64,000 nucleotides of DNA, from positions 186,001 to 250,000 of the forward strand of contig JADJDT010000042.1 of the NCBI GenBank assembly GCA_016702545.1, in the 5' to 3' direction. The translations under genes and the position numbers were made by a program. Every line of letters begins with the position of its first letter. Position 1 is the first letter of the stretch. A model generated the notes under the pieces. That model saw nothing but the letters and a program-made list of their open reading frames with translations, made no database searches and was not told the origin of the DNA. Source of the stretch: Pseudomonadota bacterium (GTDB taxonomy: Bacteria > Myxococcota_A > Polyangia > GCA-2747355). Positions 42,264-51,365 of the stretch are shown here, piece after piece.

Positions 42264-42356
42264 ATGACGTCACTGAGCGTCCTCGGCGGAGTGCTGGCCG
42301 CGCTGCTGCTCGGCTATCTCGGCTTCGCGCTGCTCTTTCCGGAGAAGCTGTCATGA
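42264..42356 (+). CDS. kdpF: Kdp ATPase small subunit
   Basis: 30 residues, MTSLSVLGGVLAALLLGYLG then FALLFPEKLS, the standard size and form of KdpF: one membrane helix and a conserved C-terminal LLFPEK. It stabilises the KdpABC potassium pump. Its TGA stop overlaps the kdpA ATG. Confidence 0.92.
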   Translation: MTSLSVLGGVLAALLLGYLGFALLFPEKLS

Positions 42357-44273
42357 CCGCCAACGCTGTGCTTCAGCTCGGGCTCTTCGTCGTGCTGATC
42401 CTCGCCCTGGCCTGGCCGCTCGGTGGCTATATCGCGCGCGTCTACTCGGGCGAGGCGCGCTGGGCCGCGCGCGTCTTCGGTCCGGTCGAGCGGTTGATCT
42501 ACCGCCTTTGCGGGGTGCGTCCCGACGAGGAGATGTCCTGGCAGCGCTACGCGGGCGCCGTGCTGCTCTTCAACCTCGCCGGCACGCTCGTCGTCTATCT
42601 GCTCCAGCGGGCTCAGGCCGCGCTCCCCCTCAACCCCGCCGGGTTGGGTGCGGTCGCGCCGGAGCTGGCCTTCAATACCGCCGTCAGCTTCGCGACCAAC
42701 ACCAACTGGCAGGCCTACAGCGGCGAAGCGACGCTCAGCTACCTGACGCAGGCCGTCGGGCTGGGGGTCCAGAACTTCGTCTCGGCGGCGACGGGCATCG
42801 CGGTGCTGGTCGCGCTGATCAGGGGCTTTACCCGCAAGAACGCTGCGGGCCTCGGCAGCGCAATCGTTCGCGGGGATGATCGATCCCCCGCCCGGCAAGG
42901 CGTGACTTTGCGGGCCCTCCAAGTCCGGCGCACAACAGTAGTGCGCCGCGCGAGCGCTTGGTCGCGCTCGCGTGCAGTGAATCTCAACGCAGTCGGCAAT
43001 GGCAGCGCAATGAGGGGCGTGAACGAGGACTCGGCAGCTTCTGGGTCGATCTCACGCGGGGTACCCTGTATGTGTTGCTCCCGCTCTCGTGCCTGCTGGC
43101 GCTGCTGCTCGTCTCACAGGGCGTCGTGCAGACGCTCTCGGGGCCCGTTTCGGCGCGGTTGCTCGACCCGCCGGGCCGGCGGGGTCGGGACGCTCGCCGA
43201 GCAGCGGATCGCCCTGGGCCCGGCTGCCTCGCAGATCGCGATCAAGCAGCTCGGCACCAACGGTGGGGGCTTCTTCAACGCGAACGCGGCCCACCCCTTC
43301 GAGAACCCCACGCCGCTGGCGAACCTGCTCGAGCTGCTGGCGATCCTCCTGATTCCCGCCGCGCTCTGCTTCACCTTGGGCGCGCTGCTCAAAGACCGGC
43401 GGCAGGGCTGGGCCTTGCTTCTGGCAATGCTGGTCATCCTCGTGCCGCTGCTCGCCGGCGGTGATCGCCGAGCAGGCGGGAAATCCGGTGCTCGCGGCGC
43501 TGGGGCTCGATCAGCGCGCCGGCGCGTTGCAGGCGGGTGGCAACATGGAGGGCAAGGAGGTGCGCTGCGGTATCACGAACAGCGCGCTCTGGGCGGTGGC
43601 GACGACGGCCGCGTCGAATGGCTCCGTCAATGCCATGCACGACAGCTTCACACCGCTGGGGGGAATGGTGCCGCTGGGGTTGATGCAGCTCGGCGAGATC
43701 GTCTTTGGCGGGGTGGGCTCCGGTCTCTACGGCATGCTGGTGTACGCGATCATCGCGGTGTTCATCGCCGGCCTGATGGTCGGACGGACGCCCGAGTACC
43801 TCGGCAAGAAGATCGAAGCCTTCGAGATGAAGATGGCCTCGCTGGTGATCTTGCTGCCCGCAGCGGCCGTGCTGATCGGCACCGCCCTCGCCTGCGTCGT
43901 CCCCGCCGGATCGGCGCCGCTGGGCAACCCCGGTGTCCACGGCTTCAGCGAGATCCTCTACGCGTTTTCCTCCGGCGCGAACAACAACGGCTCGGCCTTC
44001 GGCGGTCTGACGGCGAACGGCACCTTCTACGCCACCGCCATCGGCCTCTGCATGCTGATCGGGCGCTACTGGGTGATTGTCCCGGTGCTGGCCATCGCCG
44101 GCGCGCTGGCGCGGAAAAAGCTCGTACCCGCCAGTGTCGGCACGCTGCCGACCCATACGCCGCTCTTCGTCGGACTGCTCGTGGGCACGATCGTGATCGT
44201 CGGCGCCTTGACCTTCCTGCCAGCGCTGGCGCTCGGCCCGATCGTCGAGCACCTGCAGCTGATGGCCCATTGA
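42353..44273 (+). pseudogene. kdpA: Potassium-transporting ATPase, K-binding subunit, interrupted
   Basis: Starts at ATG 42353 (overlapping kdpF). N-terminal part normal: FAFNTAVSF-like ELAFNTAVSFATNTNWQAYS is the first selectivity-filter region, up to AALIRGFTRKN. After codon about 169 a 170-bp insertion with a 9-bp duplication breaks the gene. Beyond it the protein resumes: FWVDLTRGTLYVLLPLSCLL, then after an extra base near 43175-43186 KQLGTNGGGFFNANAAHPFE (second filter), and after another near 43460 CGITNSALWAVATTAASNGS (third) and YAFSSGANNNGSAFGGLTAN (fourth). All four filter motifs survive, so the original was a working KdpA of about 580 residues. As read here no full protein can be made, although kdpB-E follow intact or nearly so. 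Confidence 0.9.
42860..43029. mobile_element. 170-bp hairpin-rich insertion inside kdpA
   Basis: The kdpA reading GLGS-FWVDLTRG is split here. CTCGGCAGC occurs at 42851-42859 and again at 43030-43038, so the insert is flanked by a 9-bp direct duplication. Ends show imperfect inverted symmetry around CGTTC (left CAATCGTTCGCGGGG; right, reverse strand, TCCTCGTTCACGCCC). Inside are hairpins GGGGAT/ATCCCC, GGCGCAC/GTGCGCC and GCGAGCGC/GCGCTCGC. No protein is encoded. It looks like a MITE or other short transposable unit; the family is not recognised. Confidence 0.6.
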
Positions 44274-44289
44274 AAGGATTGCACTCGCG

Positions 44290-46407
44290 ATGTCACCGAC
44301 CGAACAGCACCCCAGACCGCTCCTCGAGGGTTCGATCGTCCGTGCCGCCGCTGTGGAGGCGGTCAGGAAGCTGCATCCGCGTCGGATGGTGAAGAACCCC
44401 GTGATGTTCGTGGTCGAAGTCGGTAGCGCCTTCACCACGCTACTATTCCTGCATGCGGCCATCGCGGGTCGCGGCGATGCGCCACCAGCCTTTATTCTGG
44501 CGGTGTCACTGTGGCTCTGGGCCACCGTGATCTTCGCGAACTTCGCCGAGGCGATGGCGGAGGGTCGCGGCAAGGCCCAGGCTGAAGCGCTACGCCGGGC
44601 GCGCCAGGACGTGGTGGCCCAGCGCTTCCGAAAGCCCGCCACGGCAAATCAACAGGCGCTGGTGGCGCAGCCGGCCCAGCGGGCCGCGGCGCTGGATCCG
44701 GTCAGCTCGGCGGCGTTGCGGGCGGGCGACGTCGTCTTCGTCGTGGCGGGGGCGCTGGTGCCCGCCGACGGTGAGGTCATCGAAGGGGTCGCCTCGGTTG
44801 ACGAGAGCGCGATCACGGGCGAGAGCGCCCCGGTGATTCGGGAAAGCGGTGGCGACCGCAGCGCGGTAACCGGTGGCACCCGGGTGCTCTCCGACTGGCT
44901 GATTGTCCGCGTCACGACGAACCCCGGTGAGACCTTCCTCGACCGTATGATTGCCATGGTCGAGGGCGCGAAGCGGCAGAAGACCCCCAACGAAATCGCG
45001 CTCGACATCTTGCTGGCCGCGCTCAGCATCGTGTTGCTGCTCGCTACCGTTACGCTCTTGCCCTTCTCGCAGTACGCGGTGACGAGCTCGGGCCACGGCG
45101 CTCCGGTGCCGCTGACGATCCTCGTCGCGCTGCTCGTCTGCCTGATTCCGACGACCATCGGTGGCTTGCTGTCCGCGATCGGTATTGCCGGCATGGATCG
45201 GATGATCCAAGCCAACGTGATTGCCACCTCCGGACGGGCCGTCGAGGCCGCCGGCGACGTCGACGTGCTGCTGCTCGACAAGACCGGAACGATCACCTTC
45301 GGCAATCGTCAGGCGACGGAGTTCTTGCCGGCGCCCGGGGTCACGGCGGTCGAGCTGGCTGACGCGGCCCAGTTGGCGTCGCTGGCCGACGAGACGCCCG
45401 AGGGGCGGAGCATCGTCGTGCTGGCGAAGGAGCAGCACGGGCTGCGCGGTCGCGAGCTCGAGGCGCTGGGAGCCACCTTCGTCCCCTTCACCGCCCAGAC
45501 CCGCATGAGCGGGGTCAACCTCGACGGGCGACAGCTCCGCAAGGGCGCGGCCGACGCGATCGTCCGCTTCATCGAGGAGCGAGGCGGCAGCCTGCCGGCG
45601 CAGGTGCGAGCGTCGGTCGAAGACGTGGGCAAGCAGGGCGCCACACCGCTCGTCGTCGCCGACGGCGGCCGCGTGCTGGGGGTGGTGCAGCTCAAGGACA
45701 TCGTCAAGGGTGGTATCCGCGAGCGCTTTGCCGAGCTGCGCCGGATCGGCATCCGCACGGTGATGATCACGGGCGACAACCCGCTGACCGCGGCGGCGAT
45801 CGGCGCCGAGGCCGGCGTCGACGACTTCCTGGCCGAGGCGACCCCGGAGGCGAAGCTCGCGCTGATCCGCGAGTACCAGCAGCAGGGGCATCTGGTCGCG
45901 ATGACCGGCGACGGCACCAACGACGCGCCGGCGCTGGCGCAGGCCGACGTGGCGGTCGCGATGAACACCGGTACCCAGGCGGCCAAGGAAGCCGGCAACA
46001 TGGTCGATCTGGACTCGAACCCGACCAAGCTGCTGGCGATCGTCGAGATCGGCAAGCAGCTGCTGATGACGCGCGGAGCGCTGACGACCTTCAGCATCGC
46101 CAACGACCTGGCGAAGTACTTCGCCATCATCCCGGCCGCCTTCGCCGCCACCTATCCAGCGCTCGGGGCGCTCGACGTGATGAACCTGCACTCGCCGACG
46201 AGCGCCGTATTGTCCGCGGTGATCTTCAACGCGCTGATCATCGTCGCGCTGATACCGCTCGCGCTGCGAGGCCTGCGCTACCGGCCCGCGCCCGCCTCGG
46301 CGCTCTTGCGCCGCAACCTGATCGTCTACGGGCTGGGGGGCATCGTGCTGCCCTTTCCCTGCATCAAGGCCATTGACATCGCGCTGACCGCGATCGGCAT
46401 GAGCTAG
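44290..46407 (+). CDS. kdpB: Potassium-transporting P-type ATPase, catalytic subunit
   Basis: 705 residues, intact. Hydrolyses ATP to drive K+ uptake through KdpA. Seen: VDESAITGESAPVI (actuator TGES), CLIPTTIGGLLSAIGIAGMD, the phosphorylation site DKTGTI with Asp330, KGAADAIVRFIEERGG (nucleotide site), MITGDNPLTAAAI, and MTGDGTNDAPALAQADVAVA. Unusual is a 20-residue Gln/Ala-rich insertion after the first actuator strands (RFRKPATANQQALVAQPAQR). The stop codon at 46405 lies within the left end of a repeat element. Confidence 0.97.
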   Translation: MSPTEQHPRPLLEGSIVRAAAVEAVRKLHPRRMVKNPVMFVVEVGSAFTTLLFLHAAIAGRGDAPPAFILAVSLWLWATVIFANFAEAMAEGRGKAQAEALRRARQDVVAQRFRKPATANQQALVAQPAQRAAALDPVSSAALRAGDVVFVVAGALVPADGEVIEGVASVDESAITGESAPVIRESGGDRSAVTGGTRVLSDWLIVRVTTNPGETFLDRMIAMVEGAKRQKTPNEIALDILLAALSIVLLLATVTLLPFSQYAVTSSGHGAPVPLTILVALLVCLIPTTIGGLLSAIGIAGMDRMIQANVIATSGRAVEAAGDVDVLLLDKTGTITFGNRQATEFLPAPGVTAVELADAAQLASLADETPEGRSIVVLAKEQHGLRGRELEALGATFVPFTAQTRMSGVNLDGRQLRKGAADAIVRFIEERGGSLPAQVRASVEDVGKQGATPLVVADGGRVLGVVQLKDIVKGGIRERFAELRRIGIRTVMITGDNPLTAAAIGAEAGVDDFLAEATPEAKLALIREYQQQGHLVAMTGDGTNDAPALAQADVAVAMNTGTQAAKEAGNMVDLDSNPTKLLAIVEIGKQLLMTRGALTTFSIANDLAKYFAIIPAAFAATYPALGALDVMNLHSPTSAVLSAVIFNALIIVALIPLALRGLRYRPAPASALLRRNLIVYGLGGIVLPFPCIKAIDIALTAIGMS

Positions 46408-46550
46408 ATGTGCTCGGCGGTAGTCGTGGTCCGCCCGATCGCTGCGTTGCGGCTGCGCTCCGGTGCTCACGTACCAGCCCGTACGCTCCGCTCCGGTGCT
46501 CGTCGCGCCTTGCGCTCGAACGGCCCACAACTTCGGCCGTACACATCTAG
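46404..46550. repeat. 147-bp repeat element with terminal inverted repeats between kdpB and kdpC
   Basis: Left end CTAGATGTGCTCGGC and right end (reverse strand) CTAGATGTGTACGGC match at 13 of 15 positions. Inside is a palindromic centre (ACGTACCAGCCCGTACG) flanked by two related GCTCCGGTGCTC motifs. This resembles the dispersed palindromic repeats seen between proteobacterial genes. The element supplies the kdpB stop codon and places about 160 bp between two genes normally almost touching. Confidence 0.7.
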
Positions 46551-46568
46551 GAGCTGAAGGAGTCTGTG

Positions 46569-47153
46569 ATGCGAACGCTATTACGCCCCGCGCTTTCCTT
46601 GCTCGCGATCTTCACCCTGATCACGGGCCTCGCCTACCCGCTGGCGATCACGGGCGTGGCCCAGCTCGTCTTCCCACGGCAGGCCAATGGGAGCCTGCTG
46701 CGGGACGAGGGCCAGGTGATCGGCTCGGCGCTGATTGGCCAACGCTTCACTCAGCCGCGCTACTTCTGGGGCCGACCGTCGGCGACGAGCCCCCAGCCCT
46801 ATAACGCAGCGGCCTCGACGGGCTCCAATCTCGGGCCGTTGAATCCGGCCTTGCGCGCCGCCGTGGAGCAGCGCGTGGGCGTGCTGCGTGCGCACGCTCC
46901 CTCGAGCCCCGCGGCCATTCCCGTCGACCTCGTGACCGCCTCGGGCAGTGGGCTCGACCCGGACCTCTCGCCCGCGGCGGCGCTGTACCAGGTCGCTCGG
47001 GTGGCGCGGGTGCGAGGCCTGGCGGTGTCCCAGGTGCGCGCGCTGGTCGAGGGCCAGATCGAGTGGCGAACCTTCGGCCTGCTGGGCGAGCCGCGGGTGA
47101 ACGTGCTGCGGCTCAACCTGGCGCTTGACGCGCTGGCCCGGCCCGGTGCCTGA
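46569..47153 (+). CDS. kdpC: Potassium-transporting ATPase, subunit C
   Basis: 194 residues from ATG 46569 (GAAGGAG six bases upstream; the GTG at 46566 is less likely). One N-terminal membrane helix (LLAIFTLITGLAYPLAITGV) and a periplasmic domain with GQRFTQPRYFWGRPSAT, SGSGLDPDLSPAAALYQVAR, and RVNVLRLNLALD, all KdpC hallmarks. Assists ATP binding in KdpABC. 27 bp before kdpD. Confidence 0.95.
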   Translation: MRTLLRPALSLLAIFTLITGLAYPLAITGVAQLVFPRQANGSLLRDEGQVIGSALIGQRFTQPRYFWGRPSATSPQPYNAAASTGSNLGPLNPALRAAVEQRVGVLRAHAPSSPAAIPVDLVTASGSGLDPDLSPAAALYQVARVARVRGLAVSQVRALVEGQIEWRTFGLLGEPRVNVLRLNLALDALARPGA

Positions 47154-47180
47154 GTGGAGGGCAGGAGGGGGCCTGGCCGG

Positions 47181-49898
47181 ATGAGCGAGGCGAGCGACAG
47201 GCCGGATCCCGATGCGCTGCTGCGCCGCGTGCAGCGCGAGGAAACGCGGGCCCAGCGCGGCAAGCTGCGGCTCTTCTTCGGCTTCGCGCCGGGGGTCGGC
47301 AAGACCTATCGGATGCTGCAGGTCGCGCGCGACCTGGTCATCGAGCAGCAACTCGACGTGGTAGTCGGGATCGCAGAGACCCATCGGCGGCAGGAAACGG
47401 CAGTGCTGCTGCTGGGGCTCGAGCTGCTGCCACGGCGACAAATCGCCTATCGCGGGCGCGTGCTGGAGGAGTTCGATCTCGACGCCGCCCTCGCGCGCAA
47501 GCCGCAGGTGATCGTGGTCGACGAGCTGGCGCACACCAACGTGCCGGGCTCGCGCCATCCCAAGCGCTGGCAGGACGTCGAGGAGCTGTTGGCCGCGGGC
47601 ATCGACGTGCTGACGACGATGAACGTCCAGCATGTCGAGAGCCTCAACGATGTGATCGCGCAGATCTCGCGCATCCAGGTGCGCGAGACGGTGCCGGACT
47701 CGGTGCTCGATGCTGCCGACGCGATCGAGCTGATCGACATCGCGCCCGAGGAGCTGCTCCAGCGGCTCAAGGAGGGCAAGGTCTATCTGCCCGAGCAGGC
47801 GCAGCGCGCGGCCGAGCACTTCTTTCAGCGTGGTAACCTGCTGGCGCTGCGCGAGCTGGCGCTGCGGCGCACCGCTCAGCACGTCGACGAGGACGTGCGC
47901 GAGTATCGCGAGGCGCACGGGGTCGCGGCGACCTGGCCGGCGGGCGAGCGCATCCTCGTCTGCGTCGGACCCGCGCCCAGCTCGGGGCGCCTGATCCGGG
48001 CCGCGGCGCGGATGGCGGCCGGCCTGCGCTGTCCGTGGGTCGCCTCCTACGTCGAGTTGGCCACGCTCGACAGCATGAGCGACGTCGATCGCGAGCGCCT
48101 GGAGGTGCATCTGCGGGTCGCCGAGTCGCTGGGGGCAGCGGTGGTCCGGCTCTCCGGGGTGAGTGTGTCAGAGGCGCTGCTGGCCTACGCGCGCAAGCAC
48201 AACGTGACGCGCCTGATCATCGGCAAGCCGACGCACTCACGGCTGCGCGATCGGCTGCGCGGCTCGCTGCTGGACGAGGTCGTACGGGGCAGCGGTGACA
48301 TCGACGTGCACGTGATTAGCGGCGACAACCTGGGCGAGGCGCCGGTTCGCGGCGGGGGTCCGATCGCGACCCGGGCGCGTCCCGCGCACTACGCTGCTGC
48401 GGTCGGGATCGTCGGCGCGACCCTCGGACTCGCCATGCTGCTGCGCGCCGTGCTCGGATTGCCGGATCTGGAGATGTTGTTCTTGCTGGCCGTGATGGCG
48501 ACGGCCGCAAGGTTCGGTCGTGGGCCCGCGCTGCTGGCTGCCGGGCTCGGCGTCGCGTGCTATGACTTCTTCTTCGTCCTGCCGCTGCACACGCTCTCGG
48601 TCGCCGATCGGCGGTATTTCCTAAGCTTCGCGATGATGTTTGGGGTGGGCATTCTGATCAGCGAGCTGGCCGGACGCCTGCGACGCCAGGAGCGCGACGC
48701 GCTCGGGCGCGAGGAGCGCACGGCGGGGCTCTACGCCTTGACCAAGGAGCTGGCCTCGACCGAGGAGCGCTCCGAGGTGGCAGCGATCGCGGCGCGTCAC
48801 GCAGGCGATAGCTTCGGGGCGCGCGCCGTCGTGCTGTCGCTCGGCCCGGCGGGGGCGTTGGAGCTGGTGGGGAACTCGCCGCCGGAGGCCAGTTTGGACA
48901 CGAAGGACCTTGGGGTGGCCCAATGGGCCTTCGAGCACGATCAGCTCTCGGGCTGCGGCACCGACACGCTCCCGGGCTCCCAGGCGCTCTGCGCGCCGCT
49001 GCGGGTCGGTCACGCGCGGCTCGGCGTGCTGGCGCTGGTGGCGGCCGAGCCGGCCGTGCTGAGTGTCGACCAACGGGCCTTCCTCGAGGTGTTCTGCCGC
49101 CACGTCGCCGTGGCCCTGGAGCGCTCCCGCCTGGCCGAGGAGGCGCGCCGCGCGGCCGTCCACGACAAGGCCGAGGAGATGCGCTCCTCCCTGCTGTCGG
49201 CGGTCTCTCACGACCTGCGGACCCCGCTCGCCTCGATCACCGGTGCTGCCACCGCCCTGCGTGACGAGACGCGGCTCGATGCCGCGACCAAGGGCGAGCT
49301 GGTGGACGCGATCGTCGAGCAAGCCGAACGGCTGGAGCGGCTGGTGGGCAACCTGCTCGACATGACGCGACTGGAGTCGGGGGCGCTCCAGCTCAAGCGC
49401 GACTGGGTGCCGCTGGAGGAGCTGGTCGGGTCCGCGCTGACGCGGCTGGAAACGCGGCTGGAAGCGCGGCGGGTGAGGGTGGTGATCCCCGCCGACCTGC
49501 CGCTGCTCTTCGTCGACCCCGTGCTGTGGGAACAGCTCTTCGTCAACCTGCTGGAGAACGCCGACAAGTACACGCCGCCGGGATCGCCGCTCGAGATCGT
49601 GGCGCGGCGGGACGGTGACCGCGTCGCGATCGAGGTGATCGATCATGGCCCCGGCCTTCCGCCGGGGTCCGAGCAGGAGCTCTTCGAGAAGTTCGTCCGC
49701 GGCCCCCACCGCGGCGTGGCCGGTGCGGGCCTCGGCTTGTCGATCTGCCGCGGCATCGCTGAGGCCCACGGTGGCACGATCCGCGCCGAGAACCACCCTG
49801 ACGGTGGGGCCGTCTTCCGGATCGTCGTGCCGACCGGAGGCGAGGCCCCGTCGTTGCGGGGGCCCGGCGAGGACCGGCCCGCGGAGGAGCAGGTATGA
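47181..49898 (+). CDS. kdpD: Potassium-sensing histidine kinase
   Basis: 905 residues (E. coli 894). Order: KdpD N-terminal sensor with Walker A GFAPGVGKT (34-42) and VIVVDELAHTNVPGSRHPKR; a universal-stress-protein-like domain (ERILVCVGPAPSSGRLIRAA, RLIIGKPTHSRLRDRLRG); four membrane helices (about 410-510); a GAF domain; and the kinase core with H-box SAVSHDLRTPLAS (His about 677), N-box NLLENADKYTPPG and GLGLSICRGIAEAHGG. Phosphorylates KdpE under K+ limitation or osmotic stress. Its stop overlaps the kdpE start. Confidence 0.97.
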   Translation: MSEASDRPDPDALLRRVQREETRAQRGKLRLFFGFAPGVGKTYRMLQVARDLVIEQQLDVVVGIAETHRRQETAVLLLGLELLPRRQIAYRGRVLEEFDLDAALARKPQVIVVDELAHTNVPGSRHPKRWQDVEELLAAGIDVLTTMNVQHVESLNDVIAQISRIQVRETVPDSVLDAADAIELIDIAPEELLQRLKEGKVYLPEQAQRAAEHFFQRGNLLALRELALRRTAQHVDEDVREYREAHGVAATWPAGERILVCVGPAPSSGRLIRAAARMAAGLRCPWVASYVELATLDSMSDVDRERLEVHLRVAESLGAAVVRLSGVSVSEALLAYARKHNVTRLIIGKPTHSRLRDRLRGSLLDEVVRGSGDIDVHVISGDNLGEAPVRGGGPIATRARPAHYAAAVGIVGATLGLAMLLRAVLGLPDLEMLFLLAVMATAARFGRGPALLAAGLGVACYDFFFVLPLHTLSVADRRYFLSFAMMFGVGILISELAGRLRRQERDALGREERTAGLYALTKELASTEERSEVAAIAARHAGDSFGARAVVLSLGPAGALELVGNSPPEASLDTKDLGVAQWAFEHDQLSGCGTDTLPGSQALCAPLRVGHARLGVLALVAAEPAVLSVDQRAFLEVFCRHVAVALERSRLAEEARRAAVHDKAEEMRSSLLSAVSHDLRTPLASITGAATALRDETRLDAATKGELVDAIVEQAERLERLVGNLLDMTRLESGALQLKRDWVPLEELVGSALTRLETRLEARRVRVVIPADLPLLFVDPVLWEQLFVNLLENADKYTPPGSPLEIVARRDGDRVAIEVIDHGPGLPPGSEQELFEKFVRGPHRGVAGAGLGLSICRGIAEAHGGTIRAENHPDGGAVFRIVVPTGGEAPSLRGPGEDRPAEEQV

Positions 49899-50597
49899 GC
49901 GCCCCCGGCGCCCTGGTGCTGGTGGTCGAGGATGAGCCGCAGCTGCGGCGCCTCATTCGCGCGGCGCTGACCGCGCACGGCTATCGCATGCTCGAGGCCG
50001 AGCGTGTAGCTGAGGCGCTGATGCTGCTGACGAGCCACAACCCGGAGGTGGTGCTGCTCGACCTTGGACTGCCCGACGGGGATGGCCTCGAGCTGATTCC
50101 CCGGGTGCGCGAGTGGAGCGCTGTGCCGATCATCGTCTTGTCCGCGCGTGGTCGCGAGGAGGACAAGGTCGCCGCGCTCGACGGGGGTGCCGACGACTAC
50201 ATAACCAAGCCCTTCGCGGTCAGCGAGCTGCTGGCGCGCCTGCGGGTGGCCCTCCGGCACGCGCAGGGCGCGGGGCTCGAGCGCGCCGGCGCAGGTGCTG
50301 GAGCTCGGCGAACTCAAGATCGACCTGGCCCGGCGCGAGGTCTCGCGCGCCGGCGAGGCGCTGCACCTCACGCCGATCGAGTACAGGCTGCTCGCGCTCT
50401 TGGCCCGGCACGCGGGCAAGGTGCTGACGCACCGTCAGATCTTGAAGGAGGTCTGGGGACCCGCCTACGCCAACCAGACCCACTACGTGCGGGTGCATAT
50501 GGCGGAGCTGCGCAAGAAGGTCGAGCCCGAACCATCGCGGCCCCGGCTGCTCGTTACCGAGCCGGGGGTCGGCTACCGCCTACGCGACCGCGGCTGA
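49895..50597 (+). pseudogene. kdpE: Response regulator of the Kdp system, frameshifted between domains
   Basis: 233 residues when one extra base near 50260-50285 is removed. Receiver domain (VLVVEDEPQLRRLIRAAL) with phospho-acceptor Asp56 in VVLLDLGLPDGDG and Lys in DDYITKPFAVSELLARL. The OmpR-type winged-helix DNA-binding domain is in the next frame: IDLARREVSRAGEALHLTP, VLTHRQILKEVWGPAYANQ, VHMAELRKKVE and LLVTEPGVGYRL. As read, the protein would be a receiver with a nonsense tail. Overlaps kdpD by ATGA. Convergent with the biotin-carrier gene 45 bp away. Confidence 0.9.
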
Positions 50598-50642
50598 GAG
50601 GCGCCCAAACTGGGGGGGTGGCCGCGGGGCCCACCGCCGCCC

Positions 50643-51056
50643 TCAGGCGAGCTGCACGAGGGCCTGGCCCTTCTTGACGCTCTCGCCGCCGACGACGAGG
50701 ATCTTCGCCACCGTGCCGCCGATCGGCGCGGTGACGTTGCTCTCCATCTTCATCGCCTCGAGCAGCAGCAGCGGCTGGCCGGCCTCGACCTCTTGGCCGA
50801 CCTCGACCAGCACGCGCACGACCAGGCCCATCACCACGCTGCGGCAGAGCTTGGCCTCGTCGACGCCCGCGATCGCCTCGGCACCGGCCGCGGCGGCAGC
50901 GTGCGCCGGTCCCGTGCCCGCAGCGGCGGGGCGCGGCTTGGCGCTGACGGCCGCCGGAATGTTCGCCGGCGATCCGACGTGGGGCACGAAGGGCTCGTCG
51001 AGAACCTCGATCTCGGCCTCGTAGCGCTTGTCGTCGATCGTGATCTGGAGCTTCAT
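50643..51056 (-). CDS. Biotin carboxyl carrier protein of a carboxyltransferase (1.3S type)
   Basis: 137 residues. N-terminal strand MKLQITIDDKRYEAEIEVLD, a flexible Ala/Pro linker (about 35-65), then a biotinyl domain with the biotin-acceptor Lys103 in LLEAMKMESNVTAP. It carries CO2 as carboxybiotin between the 5S and 12S partners. Last gene of the operon that begins at 54466. Confidence 0.93.
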   Translation of the reverse strand: MKLQITIDDKRYEAEIEVLDEPFVPHVGSPANIPAAVSAKPRPAAAGTGPAHAAAAAGAEAIAGVDEAKLCRSVVMGLVVRVLVEVGQEVEAGQPLLLLEAMKMESNVTAPIGGTVAKILVVGGESVKKGQALVQLA

Positions 51057-51083
51057 TCGCGTCTTCCTCGGCGCTCTGGCGCT

Positions 51084-51365
51084 CTAGGAGCGTTGCAGGT
51101 TGCGCTGGTGCAGCGTGGCGCGGCCTGCCTGGGACCAACTGCTCTGCTTGCCCACCAGCCGCGCGGAGCGGATTCGCACGTGCTTGCCGATATGAACGGC
51201 AAAAACCGCGCACATGATGGCCAGGTGCTCCTCGGGAACCTCGCCTTCGGGGGCGAGGCGGTCGAGGCGCTCGATCACCCGGGCCAGCAGGGAGCGCAGC
51301 TCAGCCAATTCCTTGTCGATGCGTTCCTTGTCGACGCGCGCTGCCTGATCGATAGGGCTGCTCAT
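51084..51365 (-). CDS. Small accessory protein of the carboxyltransferase operon
   Basis: 93 residues from ATG 51365, which overlaps the stop of the 12S gene (ATGA). N-terminal helix with coiled-coil character (KERIDKELAELRSLLARVIE), then EEHLAIMCAVFAVHIGKHVR and SSWSQAGRATLHQRNLQ. The pattern (short helix, IxxxVxxxxGK, basic strand, WxxxGR) recalls small proteins encoded beside acyl-CoA carboxylases and sodium-pump decarboxylases, but there is no membrane helix here, so it is not an OadG-type gamma subunit. Probably an assembly or bridging subunit (inference). Confidence 0.7.
   Translation of the reverse strand: MSSPIDQAARVDKERIDKELAELRSLLARVIERLDRLAPEGEVPEEHLAIMCAVFAVHIGKHVRIRSARLVGKQSSWSQAGRATLHQRNLQRS

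Noticed and set aside
46364..46546. Short minus-strand open frame between kdpB and kdpC
   Set aside because: It lies almost wholly inside the 147-bp repeat element and has no ribosome site; such frames are common by-products of this repeat type.
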